Positions 25,756 through 37,938 of a stretch of 64,000 bases of DNA are shown here, one piece after another. The position numbers and the translations under genes were made by a program. The notes beneath the pieces were generated by a model, which was given only the letters and a program-made list of their open reading frames with translations, did no database searches and was not told where the DNA came from. The DNA comes from Circinella umbellata (Eukaryota; Mucoromycota; Mucoromycetes; Mucorales; Lichtheimiaceae). Location of the stretch: assembly GCA_025093555.1 (NCBI GenBank), contig JAIWNF010000028.1, positions 434,001 through 498,000 of the forward strand, written 5' to 3'. Each line of letters begins with the position of its first letter. Position 1 is the first letter of the stretch.

Positions 25756-25960
25756 CATTACTATTGTTATTACTATTGTTATCATTACTATGATTGTTAG
25801 GTGTGGAAGTCGGCACTGGTGTCGCTGTTGATGTTGAATCACGTTGTGGTGATTCTGATGGAGTTGTTTCTACTGTGGGTGAATTTTCCATTGCAGTAGG
25901 ATTGTTGTTATTGATAGTAGCTGTAACAACTGTAGACACCACGTCAACTTCTGCACCCAT
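23742..25960 (-). CDS. HFI1: SAGA complex subunit HFI1/ADA1 (TADA1)
   Basis: Structural histone-fold subunit of the SAGA coactivator in the nucleus. Five exons: 25960-25384, 25266-25043, 24973-24871, 24790-24621, 24500-23742; 610 residues. The N-terminal 120 residues are low complexity with Asn/Asp/Thr runs. The conserved Ada1 block then begins with DVIALKQRLADALGENGPLY and WDALKDFVAGKLNRQEFD; a basic region follows (GWAKRKRGKD), then PRISRVPPLPLPAEQLPP. The histone-fold-like segment GVTEEVVSAMLFATESYIKS with AIANTISKRR follows. The C-terminal 200 residues are Ser/Asn/Asp-rich and end acidic (DELGDTSSEGDFDL). Intron 4 contains a CA/TA microsatellite. Divergent from ALG13. Confidence 0.92.
24551..24594. 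repeat. Compound (CA)n(TA)n microsatellite inside an intron
   Basis: About 22 bp of alternating CA followed by about 20 bp of alternating TA, lying wholly within the fourth intron (24501-24620) of the HFI1/ADA1 gene. Confidence 0.9.
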
Positions 25961-26521
25961 TTCTTTATATTATTATTTTTTCAAATTCAAAACGAAGTAT
26001 AGTAGCGTTGCGATATAATCAGTCCAATGAATTATTGTGTGACTTAAGAAAAAAAAAAGAAGGGGTTGTTCGAAAAGCTTATGTATTATGCCAAAACGAT
26101 AAGCTTGAACAAAGCGAAAAAGAATTATATTTCATCACCAGATCAATCTGTTCCATAATCAACAAAATATATCCCCTATACCTTTTACCTTCTTTTTTTA
26201 TAATAATGTGTCGTTCTATTTCACCAAAAAGAATTATATTCACTGATGTTACATTATTAAAATATGGAGTCCGTTAGAAAAAAAAGTATCGAATATTACT
26301 AGTTAATTATCATAATAAAAATTAAAACAGATCAAGCAACTAAATTGGTTTAGTTATCGATTATCACCGGATACACTACATTAAACAGCTATACTTTGTC
26401 GTTACCAAAAGGTTAGATGTTTGATGCATTTTTTTTGTGTGTTACCATAAAAGTGAATTACGGTCTGGGTTGTTTGCATGCCGATCCTCCTTCCTCTTTT
26501 CCTATCTTCTATTAAAAAATA
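25961..26521. promoter_or_regulatory. Divergent promoter region, HFI1 / ALG13
   Basis: About 560 bp between two head-to-head start codons. AT-rich, with no clear TATA; a CCTCCTTCCTCTTTTCC pyrimidine tract sits just upstream of the ALG13 ATG. A 89-codon frame at 26008-26277 has no coding character. Confidence 0.5.
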
Positions 26522-27274
26522 ATGTCAACTGTATTTATAACCGTAGGTTCTACAGGTTTTGATTCACTTGTTGAAGCATGTACAACAATGTCATTTTTAA
26601 ATGGACTTGAGCAATTAGGTTATGAACAACTTGTGATTCAATATGGTTCTTCTGAACCAATCTACACACGTAACATGAGCAACAATAACGACAACAATGA
26701 AGATAAGAATAATAAGAAAATACCCAAAGTAAAAGGTTATGCTTACAAACCTTCTATAACTGAGGATATGGAAAATGCCTCTTTGGTAATAAGTCATGCT
26801 GGTAATAAGAGAGACTCTAATGATTTTTCTTTCTCACTTTTGTCCACTTTGTCGATACAGTTGTTGGGCTATAATATGTAGTAAATGTTACTAACTGATT
26901 ATCATATTCAAATAAAATAAAATAAAATGAAGGCGCCGGATCCATTTTGCAAGCTTTAAGGATACCGAAACCATTGATTGTAGTAAATAATATACATTTA
27001 ATGGATAACCATCAACAAGAACTTTCACAAGCAATGCAAGATAAAGGTTATTGTATATGCAGCACTCCAAGGTAAAGAAAAAATATACCTTTATTAAGAT
27101 ACAGTAACCATGATACCTACATGTTGTTCGCTAATCGACTTTTTTGGGGGAATTCTGTTCAGTGACCTAATCGGTGCAATTGGTAAACTTAAAAAAAAAG
27201 AGCTGGGCCAATTACCACTCCCTTCAACCAATACATTTATCAATTTAGTGAATACACATATGGGCTTTACCTAA
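26522..27274 (+). CDS. ALG13: UDP-GlcNAc transferase catalytic subunit ALG13
   Basis: With membrane partner Alg14 adds the second GlcNAc to the dolichol-linked N-glycan precursor at the cytosolic ER face. Three exons: 26522-26801, 26933-27071, 27163-27274; 176 residues. Starts MSTVFITVGSTGFDSLVEA, the family N-terminus; the UDP-GlcNAc site is seen as LVISHAGAGSILQALR followed by KPLIVVNN and HLMDNHQQELSQAM. An Asn/Asp/Lys-rich insert (NMSNNNDNNEDKNNKK) interrupts the region between residues 55 and 75 where yeast Alg13 has a short loop. Intron 1 shows a clear branch-point sequence TACTAAC 40 nt before its acceptor. Soluble, no membrane segment, as expected. Confidence 0.93.
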
Positions 27275-27687
27275 ATAATGTCGACAAAAAAAGAAATAAG
27301 ATGGAAAACTTATATATGTATTTATATTTGTGTATGTTTTTTACTCTTTTTTTTTATTATGTATATACTTGGTAAAAATGAGGTGTGTTTATAGATTGAA
27401 ATAAATATTCAACAAAAAAAAACAATATAACAACACGGAACAGAAGAAATGAGAGTAAGAATAATATAACAGCAAGAATAATGAGTAGAGGAAGGAAAAA
27501 GGAAAAGAGGAAAGGATTCTGTGTGGATAGTGAGCGAATTGCGGGAAAAGAGAAACTGGATAAAGGGGATATGTATGTAACAGTGTATATTATATATACT
27601 TTGTAAAAGGCGTGGATGTGTGATTGTGCGTTGTAGTTCGAAGAGACAAGAAGAAGAAAAGAAAAAAGAAAAAGAAAAAGGAAATGG
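27275..27687. other. Convergent intergenic region
   Basis: 413 bp between ALG13 and RGP1 3' ends; purine-rich on the plus strand (AGAAGAAAAG-type runs near 27645-27680). Nothing coding. Confidence 0.6.
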
Positions 27688-30600
27688 TTACTGTACAAAA
27701 AATGTATATGGACGACCGTAAACTGCACGATCAGTTCCGCCAGGTGATCCATATACTCGGATTGGAATTTGACAATCAAAAGTACTTACATTCACATCTT
27801 GTGCGCTTTGATAATGTCTATGGCGTTCATCAACATTAATGGGAATATATGATGCAGGGATGTTAGTGTCGTTGTTGGAGGAGGGTGAAGGAGAGGAATG
27901 ATTAGCGGTAGTATTCTTATTGTTATTGTTATTAGTAGTAGTAGTAGTATTGGTTGTGGCTGCTGTTTTCTGGGTGACGATGAATTCAAACTTGAGATAA
28001 TATTGTAATTTTACTAAAAACAGGATAATATAATTTTGCAAATCAATATATATGTGAATATATAACTTTAAATGGTGTATTTACCTCCTGTTGTTTGAAA
28101 TTCTGGTGAAGCAATGGAAGGAATAGGTAGTGAAAAGGCCAGCCTTCGATGTGACAGACAAAATGAATGATGTTCGGCATAACACTTCCGTGAAATTCGA
28201 GAAATCTGCTGTGTAGGACGAAGAGCAATATCTGATTCAACAACTTCACTACTCTCAAGTAGAATAGATACCTATTGAATAATAATATATATTAACCGTT
28301 AGTTTTTCTTTTTGCTCCAAATAATCATTAGAGTTGTGTTGCTTATGTATGTATGTGAGTTTACCTCATATGTAGGTAATACAGCATGTTCAAAATCTAA
28401 TACGCCTTGTACTGCTTCTCCTAATCGATAAGCTGTTTTTGTCATATGTAACTGTGCAACTCGCTGATTATTTTTACAAATATCAAACATTGCTACATAT
28501 AAATTGAATACATTAGTCTTTTGATAAACATATTAATAATAAACACAATAAACGCTTCCTCATTTCATAGATATCACATACCTTTTCGACTACTATTTGT
28601 GATCCGAGATACAATTTGTGCACAAGCTCTACCAAACATTCTTTTCTCGGCTGTGTCATCATCATCATCTTGTTTTTGTTCTTCTGTAGGTTCATCGTAT
28701 GCATCACTTTCTCGGCGTGTAATTTCAGAAATGGATTCATTTTCTGTACTATGTAATGATAATTCATTTACATAATCGAGAAAATCACTCCTTGCCTTAT
28801 CACTTGCTAGTAAATATCCGTTCATATACCATTATATATATCGACTATTAAAATTTTCTGTTTCTTTCTCGAACATTCCAACAATATATGGACATTACCC
28901 CACTCCAATTTTTTCATTCCCCTTTAAATCAACATAATAAATATATTACCGGATTTACTTGATGTTCGTCTCATATGCATCTTCGACTTTTTAAAATCCT
29001 CTTCTGAGAATTGTTCTACAGTAGCCTCATCTTTATACATAACAACTGGGTTCATCAGATCATATATTGGTCTAGATCCATCCTCTATAATTTTTGGTAA
29101 TACGTTAATAAATGATCTTTTAAAGGAAAATGTATTCTTCTTCCCTTCACAAAATTACCTGATACATGATTCAGTACACGGAAAGGTATCTGTACAACCT
29201 GACCTTGACCATTTGATTGAGAGGGATTGGATCGCTGAGTACCAACAACGAGTGAATAAGTGAATCGGATTGCTTTGCCTCGATGTGATGGTGGGATATC
29301 ATTAGGTAGCTTGAGTTTATAAGAAACTGAGATATATAAAAATTAGACTCATATATACAATGTTTTTAGTCGCATTTTGAAACTTTGAGAAAAAATAACA
29401 AACGGTAACTCACACTTTTTAGTTTCACCGGGAGCTAAATCAAGATCGACAAAAAGAATGGAGGGAGGTGTGGAAATAACAGGTGTTGTCCGAGTATCTA
29501 ACGTTAAACATTTAATACAAAAATCAAATAATTTATTTCTCTTATTAATATCACTGTTATCTTCCTCTTTGTAATGCTCTTTTTCCAAACCCAGAATAGA
29601 TTTAATCATTTCTCAAATAATAATAATAATTATAATAATTACCAATCTTTGACTGTGTGTCCGGTTTGCCCATTAATAAACCACCTCCACCACCCATACC
29701 AGAACCATGTGGACGATACATTGTACGTCGTTTCAAAGGTGCAAATTCGTTATTATTAATAAGTGATGGATCCACAATAAAATTACCTACCACTTGGGCA
29801 AACCCCCATAACAAATGCTCTGGCTTTTTAACAAGTGACGGTGTAGAGGATGATCTTAGAAGAAATTGAGAAAGTCGTGGTGCTGACAACTGTGATGCTC
29901 TCCCTCCTGCTGCCCCAGCAAGATATGGATGATTGGATGCTAATGAATCTACTGAACTACGACGACTGGCGTCTAAATAAAGTTCACCACGAATAGTGGA
30001 TTGTGTATCAGTACTTGATCTTGGTGTCATGGTGTCTCCTAATTCAATAGATATAGGTTCTCCTCCTTCTTCTGTCGTTTTCTCCATATCAGCTTCATTG
30101 TTATTATTATTTTTCATGTCGCCGTTCATCTTTTCATTCAATAGCGATAATTCCTCTATTTATGTACAATTTGAAAATAAACTGATAAGATCATTGTTTT
30201 TTTCCTGGTGTTTTTTTGCATATCTACATATATATATATATATAGATTGCTGTTTCTATCCTTTATCTTTCTATTTTCTTCATTTTTCTTTTGCACACTT
30301 GCATTCACTCTCTTCTTTCTTATATTTTTATATTCCTTACTTTGTGACGGTAATTCCCACCTTGTTTCGCGTTGACCATCTTGACGCGTAGATTGCTCTT
30401 GTGTTTGTTGTTGTCTATTTCCAGTAAAAAACGAAAATGTTGATGACGCCAAAGAAGTGAGGCTTGTTGCTGCTGATTTAGTCATTGCTGTTGCAGAACT
30501 ATTGTTCGGCGCTGAACTACAACCACTACTGGTTGAAAGAGCTAAACCTTCTACTTCTCGTGATGCGCTTTTCGTCTGACGTTGCTCTCGTTGCTGTTTT

Positions 30601-31061
30601 CCATTAGCATTATTATTATTGCTGTTGCTGGTGCTGTTGTTATTTGGAGGAGAAGAAGACACGGTCATATCAGTTGTAGAGTTAAGAGAATGAGAACGAC
30701 TATGACTTTTTCCATTTCCTTGAAGATGGCGCGGTGAAGGTTGATGAAAACGGGTACTAGATCGTCTACTATAAGAAGACGAAGACGATGACGCACTAGG
30801 TGGTTTTGGAAGTGTTGGTAGAGGGTTGCTAAATTCAATTGTACAGGAAACTGTTTCACCAGCATAAAACACAGCACCTTGTGAGAATGTCGTCGTCACT
30901 AATATGTATACATAAATTATTTAATATTATGTGCTTCTCATTAGGTCATATGTATGCGCGTTCAGTTTTTCTTTTACTATTATTGTCTTTTATTTTCAAA
31001 ATGTTACGTTTCAAAATAAAATAAAAATAATAATATCATTATACACACCAAGGACGCTCAT
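27688..31061 (-). CDS. RGP1: RGP1, subunit of the Ric1-Rgp1 Rab6/Ypt6 exchange factor
   Basis: Arrestin-like partner of Ric1 that activates the Golgi Rab Ypt6/Rab6. Ten exons: 31061-31049, 30898-30341, 30155-29643, 29497-29414, 29326-29159, 29084-28950, 28806-28582, 28492-28365, 28271-28085, 28013-27688; 778 residues. N-terminus MSVLVTTTFSQGAVFYAGET with CTIEFSNP is the first arrestin-like strand set. A Ser-rich insert of about 170 residues follows, then LLWGFAQVVGNFIVD. Later blocks are SYKLKLPNDIPPSHRGKAIR, FTYSLVVGTQRSN, VVQIPFRVLNHV, FDICKNNQRVAQLHMTKTAY and RLGEAVQGVLDFE, all Rgp1-type. An acidic DDDDDT stretch and an Asn/Thr tract (NTTTTTNNNNNKNTT) are further insertions. First exon holds only 13 coding bases. 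Confidence 0.92.
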
Positions 31062-31578
31062 TGTTTTATCTAAAAGAGAAAGAAGAAAAAGAAAGCTAAG
31101 AAAAAAAGGAAAAAAAAAAAAAAGAAGTTATCAAAGCAGCAAAAGCAATACACAGAGAGAGAAAAAGCAGTATAACTCCCGCTTGTTTTGGTGTAAGGTT
31201 AGCACAATTTGTGTTTGTTTAACTATTATTTATGGTAATCATCGATATTTTTAACCCAATAATTTTTTATTTTTATGCTTTAGGATTATTATTATAATTA
31301 TTATTAAATGGTACAAATGATGTATGTAGGTAAAATTACAAATAAATTATATAAATAAATAAATGAAAAAATATATAATTATATATATACATATACATAT
31401 TCTTATTATTATTATTATTATTGTTACGTAGTATTATTAAAATTTATATTAATATTATTTCTATTGTAGTTGCCATGGATATTTTTACGCGGATAAAGAA
31501 TATTATTTGCTGTTATAATTTGTTGCAGTTGGTGGTAAGAAAAAACCATGCTGCTGATGGTGATGATGATAATTTCTT
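31062..31578. other. Intergenic region
   Basis: 517 bp between two minus-strand genes, covering the RGP1 promoter and the 3' flank of methyltransferase A. Purine-rich (31075-31170) then AT-rich with ATT repeats near 31400-31424. No gene. Confidence 0.6.
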
Positions 31579-33054
31579 TTATGCTGGTTTTTTTCCATAA
31601 GCCCAATGGATATTGGAAAATGTTTTGTATTCTACACATTCATCAAATGCTTTATCAACATATTCTTCAAAATGTTTCTCGTCAAAGTCAGCATCAGATT
31701 TCATTAAATCTTGATATATGATAGGCCCCAAATGGCGTACTCCAGCTAGGATATTCTATTTATTAATTTTTTGGTTTTGGTTTTGGTTAATGTATTATTA
31801 CAATAAATTTAACAAATAGGCCTTTTTTTGTTTGGCTATAGGACCATAATAATACGGAGCTCCTTATAATATATTACACTCGCTACTAACACTAGTAAGA
31901 GTACTAAGTAACTAATTGATCTTATTATTATTTACCTCATACATAAGTTTTCCCATGTAACCACCCCAACAGACTGGAATTGATACATATTCGGCTTTAA
32001 CATCTTGAAACCCACTCTCTTGAAGAAAGCGTTTTAATCTTGGTCCCTGAAATAGATACTTCTGTTGAGATTTTAAATAATGTAATACTATTTTTTAATC
32101 ATTATTCATTATCACCATTCAATTATCAGTTAGTTATTTTACAAAAAATATAAAATAAACAAAAAGCAAAAAGCAAAATTAAATAATATAGTATTTTTGA
32201 TAACATACCACATTCAAAAAGCCTGGAGAAAAGGGGACCAGATCGTTTGGGGAGAATGTCATACTATTTTTTTTTACAAAACATTCATGTTATAAAGCTT
32301 TTTAAGTTTGACTAATAAAAACAGAGTGATGATCGTGTGTAATAATATGGGAAGGATATTTTCTTTTAATCACCTCAACAAATTCTACATATCCACCGGG
32401 TTTTAATAAGCGCATCATTTCACCGATAATGAAACTGATGTCATCACCGTGATAAAGATGTACCATATTACGTTGATGAATAAAGTCAAACGATTCATTA
32501 GGATGATCAATTCCTTGTAATATATTTGCCTTGTCAAAATGTAAATTGGGGGGTATATGAGGAAAATCTTCGGTATCAGGAATTTTAAACAAGTTTAGAC
32601 CATAGCACATAGTATTTGGAAAATCGTTTGCCATTTCTATTATACAAAGAAAGAATATATAGTTTTTCATGATAGTAAAAAAGAATATTAATCTCCATGA
32701 CAACAGAATTAAAAAGTATTATTCCCATAACAACTACAAAAAAAAGATATTTTATTTACCAACAATCCAAGTAAAACAAACTCCACTGCCATAATCTAAA
32801 ATAGCTACGTTTGAATTTTCTTGCTCTAACATGTTATCGATGGGAGCAAAATAACTTTTTTGAAATACGTGTTTTAATAAAAAATGCTCGTTTCGTTGTC
32901 GCGCGGTTTCTACCTCGCTCAACGCCAAAGGGAGATCCGGAAATTTTGGAGTACTGTGTGTTGACGTAGCTCCATCTGAGTAATCAAATGATTCTCCATT
33001 ACTACTTTCAGCAGAACCCTTAGACTTGGTGCTTCGAGAAATTCGATTACCCAT
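31579..33054 (-). CDS. SAM-dependent methyltransferase-like protein A, N-myristoylation motif
   Basis: Belongs to the same family as the gene at 62138; substrate unknown. Coding blocks: 33054-32760, 32636 to about 32320, an exon ending at 32209, 32046-31936, 31755-31579. Starts MGNRISRSTKSKGSAESSNG, fitting MGxxxS. The class I methyltransferase core reads VAILDYGSGVCFTW, then CYGLNLFKIPD, FDFIHQRNMVHLY and GEMMRLLKPGGYVEFVE; the C-terminus is YKTFSNIHWAYGKKPA. Motif I lacks the third Gly of the usual GxGxG, and the acidic ribose-binding residue after motif I is Asn (GLN for GID), so SAM binding may be impaired. Between KPGGYVEFVE and the block FSPNDLVPFSPGFLN I found no GT-AG pair that keeps frame: the acceptor at about 32264 needs phase 2 and no phase-2 donor exists. 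Confidence 0.7.
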
Positions 33055-33923
33055 GAGCGGAAAAAAAAGTGAAAAAGGTACTCAAGAAAAGAGAAAAAAA
33101 TGAACAGGAAAAGAAAGAAACAGGGAAAAGATAGTAAAGTAGGGTTTTTGTTTTAAAAAAATGAGGTCGGGTAAAGCTGTTATATAAGTATTATGATAAC
33201 ATTTTATTTAAACTTGCTCTTCCTTCCCAATGGTTTCACAAGTGATCAAATTTAACAAAAGGGTACGTTTCCGATCAAAAAAAAAATCATATCTAAATAA
33301 GGTGCGTTTCGATTGCGTCGTGGGAGTCAAAAAAGTGCTACATTTCCTTCTTCTAATATTATAAAACATTTGAGTTACATCATACATTTGTGCTGCCTTT
33401 CCATCAGTTCACTCTCTCCATCTTTGTCTATCTTTTTAACCAGAAACCTGGAAAGTGTACAAAAAATATAAATTTAGGATATTATTTACTCTTAATATCA
33501 ATAATATAACAATATAATTTCAATTTAATATTTCATATACTCCATTGTTACTTTTCATTAAGATAGATCGACAAAAAAAAAAAAGGTGGCGGGATTATAT
33601 ATTATACAAAAAAAAGTCAGGAACACAAATGTCGCGTGCTTTCTTTTCTTTTACTTCTCTCCCCCGCATCCCAACTCTGAAAGAAAGCGACAAGCTCGCT
33701 TTATTGATATAAGCGAGTTTCTCTAATATCTCTGAGATTTACTAGTATCGTTACTGTTAACATTATTACTATTTGGTAAATATATTCAAGTAAAATGAGA
33801 AAAAAAATCTTAGCTCGCCATCAAGAGTTTTCTTTTCAACTGTATTTAATTCTCACTAGCATGTTCTTATGCTGTTTCTTTTTTTGGATACAGTAACACA
33901 AAAGTCCAGAGTTCGCTCTTGAA

Positions 33924-34267
33924 ATGACTTCACTCCGAAACCTAACAGGTATGTAACGTTTTGTATTAACCCAACCGATCGTTTCTTCTCCGCTTTTTCT
34001 CTTTTTTAGATGGATAAATTGAGTACAAGCATATCTTGCTCCTTCATCAGTAGAAAAAAGGCACCCTCATCGGTATACATACAAGGTAAAAAAAATAAGG
34101 GAATTATGTATATAATTACTTTAATCCAATTTTATTTTATTACTTGGTGAAATGTAACACTGCATACCCATTTATGAAATGTGGCGTGTAGTAATATATA
34201 CATATGTATATGCTATTCTTTTTTCTTTTAGTTAATTAACAATCTTTCAAAAACCAATCATTTCATG
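33924..34267 (+). ncRNA. Possible spliced non-coding or short-peptide transcript
   Basis: Consecutive good splice sites without an open frame: CTAACAG|GTATGT (about 33949), TTTCTCTTTTTTAG (ending 34009), ACAAG|GTAAAA (about 34085), TTCTTTTTTCTTTTAG (ending 34231) and TTTCAT|GTAAGT (about 34267). The exons so defined carry at most a 27-codon frame beginning ATGGATAAATTG. It lies divergent from methyltransferase A. This is inference from signals alone. Confidence 0.25.
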
Positions 34268-34819
34268 TAAGTAGTTATGCTACAATTCTTCTTTTGCGTA
34301 CATTATATATTACGTTTTCTAATAAATTAAACATGAATTATCATCTGGTAGTACGTGGTAGGTGGTTGTCACTTTTTTAGAATTCTGTAAGTTATATATT
34401 ACGTACCTATATAACTTTATCTTTGAGGGAGAGGAGTCTGGCTAAGAAACTTATACAGATTAATCGCAAGATAATAATTCACCTTGTTGTACACACAATA
34501 AATATATTTTATATGATTTTTTCTCTCGTACGTAGTTTACTTATATGATATGTGGATGCATTAAAAACATACATACAAGAAATGAGTTTCTGTATAATAA
34601 TATTTATATTATACATTGAATGAAAAAATAATAATGCAACAAAAATAATAATATAAAAGAATAACATCTCGTTATATAATTCAAAATGTAGATAAATCTA
34701 GTTTTATTTAAAGAGGCTCGGCCAGCAAGATACGCGACAACAATAAAATTTATTGCTTACAACCCTTTAACATCTCTCTCCTTGATACTGTATATATAAC
34801 CTCCCATATACTAATAAGA

Positions 34820-35039
34820 ATGGCTAAAAGAGAAAAAAGAAGGACAAGAGACCATTCATATTTACTTTTCTCTTGTGCTCTTATGCTTTTGGTGATCTAC
34901 TTGGATTTTGTGAACAACCCTACTTTTGTGAAACTGCTATGTGTATATTTTTGGAAGGTATGGGCTACGTATCATTATCATAACACTCACATCATCACCA
35001 CAGTCTGATATATTTGCGAACTGTTATAAAGTGAAATAG
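34820..35039 (+). CDS. Hypothetical 57-residue membrane peptide
   Basis: Not recognised. Exon 34820-34957 (MAKREKRRTRDHSYLLFSCA...), donor GTATGG, acceptor CACCACAG ending at 35003, short exon to a TAG at 35037-35039. The N-terminus is strongly basic and followed by one hydrophobic segment (SYLLFSCALMLLVIYLDFV), a signal-anchor pattern. A TATATATAA sequence lies about 30 bp upstream. Could equally be a chance frame in AT-rich DNA. Confidence 0.25.
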
Positions 35040-36990
35040 CTTGTACATTCTACTCAAGGGATGATATTCAAATTGATAAGTAATATTTCAAGGTGATTCT
35101 TTTATTATATTGTTTATTATTCGATTTACTAAATCAACTGTATAACGATCATCATCAGAAGGGAAAGATTTCATCAGTTTCAAAATAAGGGTGATTCTAG
35201 GTCATATTATTGCACAAGAAAAAAGATGAGTAGTAATTTTTTGTCTTGTAGGAAATATGCTAAATAAAAAAAAAACCACCCACACGTAATTATACTGCGC
35301 CAAAGTAGATTATACGCCATTAATAGTTACCATGAGTGGTGGTGTCCACCCAACACTTTTACCGCGGCTAGCGAAAGTCCGCTAATACTTCGAAGCTGTC
35401 CCAAAAAAAAAATTGGGGGTCTTTTTCTTTCGACAAACATAACATAGATAGTAATATTGTAGTTATAGTTCACTGTATTATATGTTTAGAATAGTAGTAC
35501 GTATCGCTTTGAATTTATTAAAAGAATAGAAATAATAGACTTATATATATATAAAGCAATAAATTGGCTTTAGAGTGGATGAAACATTATATTATAATTA
35601 AGATGGCAATCCCAGAATATCGTATTCCAAAAAAAAACATCAAGCCATTATTTTCTTAATCTTAACCTTATATCAATAAAAAAAGATTGGGGTAGAAAAT
35701 CTATAAACGCAACAACACGTTGTTTTATATAGGTATACTTATATATAAAACAAGACTCGTTGGTATATCATTAGTGTTATGATCATCATTAATTAGCAAG
35801 AGACAATAATTTTTTTTATCATAGTTACGTAAATCTTTTCTCACACATGTAACAACGTTCAATGGCTTTTTTTTTGGAGAAAAGGCAAGTGTAGTTGACG
35901 TCTAGAATACCAGTTACACATTAGATATTGGCTTTCGTGAAGTTAACTTTATTCATTCACAAATGAATTGTCTGGCCTCTACTGTCGAAAAAAAAGTTGT
36001 AAGCTTATTGATAAAAAGACGTCCTCATTCCGTCTGGGTAAATACTTATCAACCTATTATCATGTACATATAATTATTAGTAATATTGTTGGACACTATC
36101 GTTTCTAGCCCATCCTTAAATGCAATATATGTATTTTTTTCTCTTCTTATAAGGGCGAAATGTCGCACATGTTTATTAGAATACATATTATATGAAAAAA
36201 GATGTCCATATAACTCATATTTTCCCTCTCGATATAGATCCAACAAAAGTAACTTGGTCATTATTGACAAAATGTTCAAAAAAAGTATTTCTGAACAGCT
36301 ATGACATACGATTCAGATACTCATGCATCCAATGAAAATATTGATGTGATGCCACAGAACACAAACAATTGTAATACGTAATATGTCTATTTTATTAATA
36401 TTGTAGAAACAGTCAATGGCGTTCATTATACTATGCGTATAAAGTATAAAAAAAAATTGAGCAATAAAAAACATTCCAAGTTATAATAGAAAAGACCTAC
36501 TTTATCTGGAGTAGAACATACAGATGCAACAGCAACATTTTCCTGGACAGCATTAGTAACATGAGTGATATGTTCATTATCAAAAATTCTTGCAAAATTA
36601 TAAAGCAGGAGCATATATTTGCTATCTATATTTTTTTAAAGCTAATATAAAATATGTGCTATAATTAGATTTATACTGACAAGTTTTCAGCCACCTTTAA
36701 TAGAGCATTGGATTTTATTTATCGATATTATACGTTTTTACATAATACTTTTTTTGACCAACATGAAATAGTAAACTCTTACTTCATAACCAAATATATT
36801 TTTCTACAAAGAAGAGAAGTCTTTCACACGAAATTATATGCAAGAACTTTGTCCAATAAAAGAGAAAAAGACGGATATGTGTATACATATATCACATTCC
36901 ATTTTTTTATTGTCCACAATAATATAAAACTACTAAAGAAGCATATTACTACTACTTTGGTATATAGTTGAAGCTATATAGTTCTTGATA

Positions 36991-37880
36991 TCAATGATAG
37001 TTATTATCGTTGTAATTTTCTGCATCTGCATCTGCTTCTGCAATCCAACCACTAATAGTCGTAAACAAATCTTTTTGGACTTGTCTAATATCGTCCGATA
37101 CGTAATCTGATACAAAGAAATCCTATTAAGAGAGAGAGGGATAAATATATGTATAAATATCTTCTTTCTTATCATGACATTCAGCGTACTGATGTGTACC
37201 ATGTACAACCATCTTTTTTCTATTATGTATATATGTTACCCAATGATGAACTGATTGAGGCAATACAACATATCGTGCATCCTCTTGTCTTTTATGATAA
37301 TCGCTATTTCCTCGTTTAGGAGCCCAATCACTTTGTACGCTCAGTGTTCTCCAAGGATCATATTCGCCATCAATCCAAAAAGTTCGATTCAATTTAAGAT
37401 TCCATCCTTGATATTCCTTATTGATATAACGCCATTGAGGTCTTACAGGTATGTTATGTTCGCCAAATAAAAATGGACATTGTCGTTGATACCACTTGGT
37501 ATCTAATTTTCGTGATACAATATTACCAGGAATCCATATTGGTGCACCCGTTTGCCAATAAGCATATTCAGTACAAACTTGCCATACCCAAGGTCGAGAA
37601 GATGATTTGAGATCAGTATACATTGGCGCTTTGGGATCATGTGAATCTAAACATTCATTGACTGAAGAGTATTCATGACACATCTTTTCGGTGATATTAC
37701 CAATATATCCTGCATAAGCTTCAATATATTCATGCAAATTATGCATTCCATCAAAGACAGTACAAAATTCAGTTTCGAATGGATTGGATGTGGGCGTCAT
37801 AGCTTGCCATAGTCCAAGAGGAAAACTAAGTACTGTATATACCCATTGATGATTAATCCAGTAAAAGTTAATATTGAGTA

Positions 37881-37938
<58 letters not shown>

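Larger units (their letters stand above)
33055..36990. other. Long, mostly non-coding interval
   Basis: About 3.9 kb. Left part holds the promoter of methyltransferase A and a stretch with good splice signals but no sizeable frame (33925-34267, listed separately). A possible two-exon small membrane protein is at 34820-35039. The remainder is AT-rich; frames at 36049-36279 and 36426-36614 (minus) look slightly protein-like but have no supporting exons. A small hairpin AAAGCGA-CAAGC-TCGCTTT lies near 33687-33705. Confidence 0.5.

Noticed and set aside
36426..36614. Minus-strand frame containing FDNEHITHVTNAVQEN, faintly like the DDxITHVEGSV stretch of OLA1/YchF GTPases
   Set aside because: Only a dozen residues resemble the family, neighbouring frames give no other OLA1 block, and no G motifs are visible. 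A decayed fragment is possible but not supportable.
37126..37240. Read-through of the S28 protease beyond VHHW into a Ser-Leu rich end
   Set aside because: A donor GTAACA directly after the HHW codons and an acceptor TTAATAG at 37123 join to a better conserved final exon (DFFVSDYVSDD).
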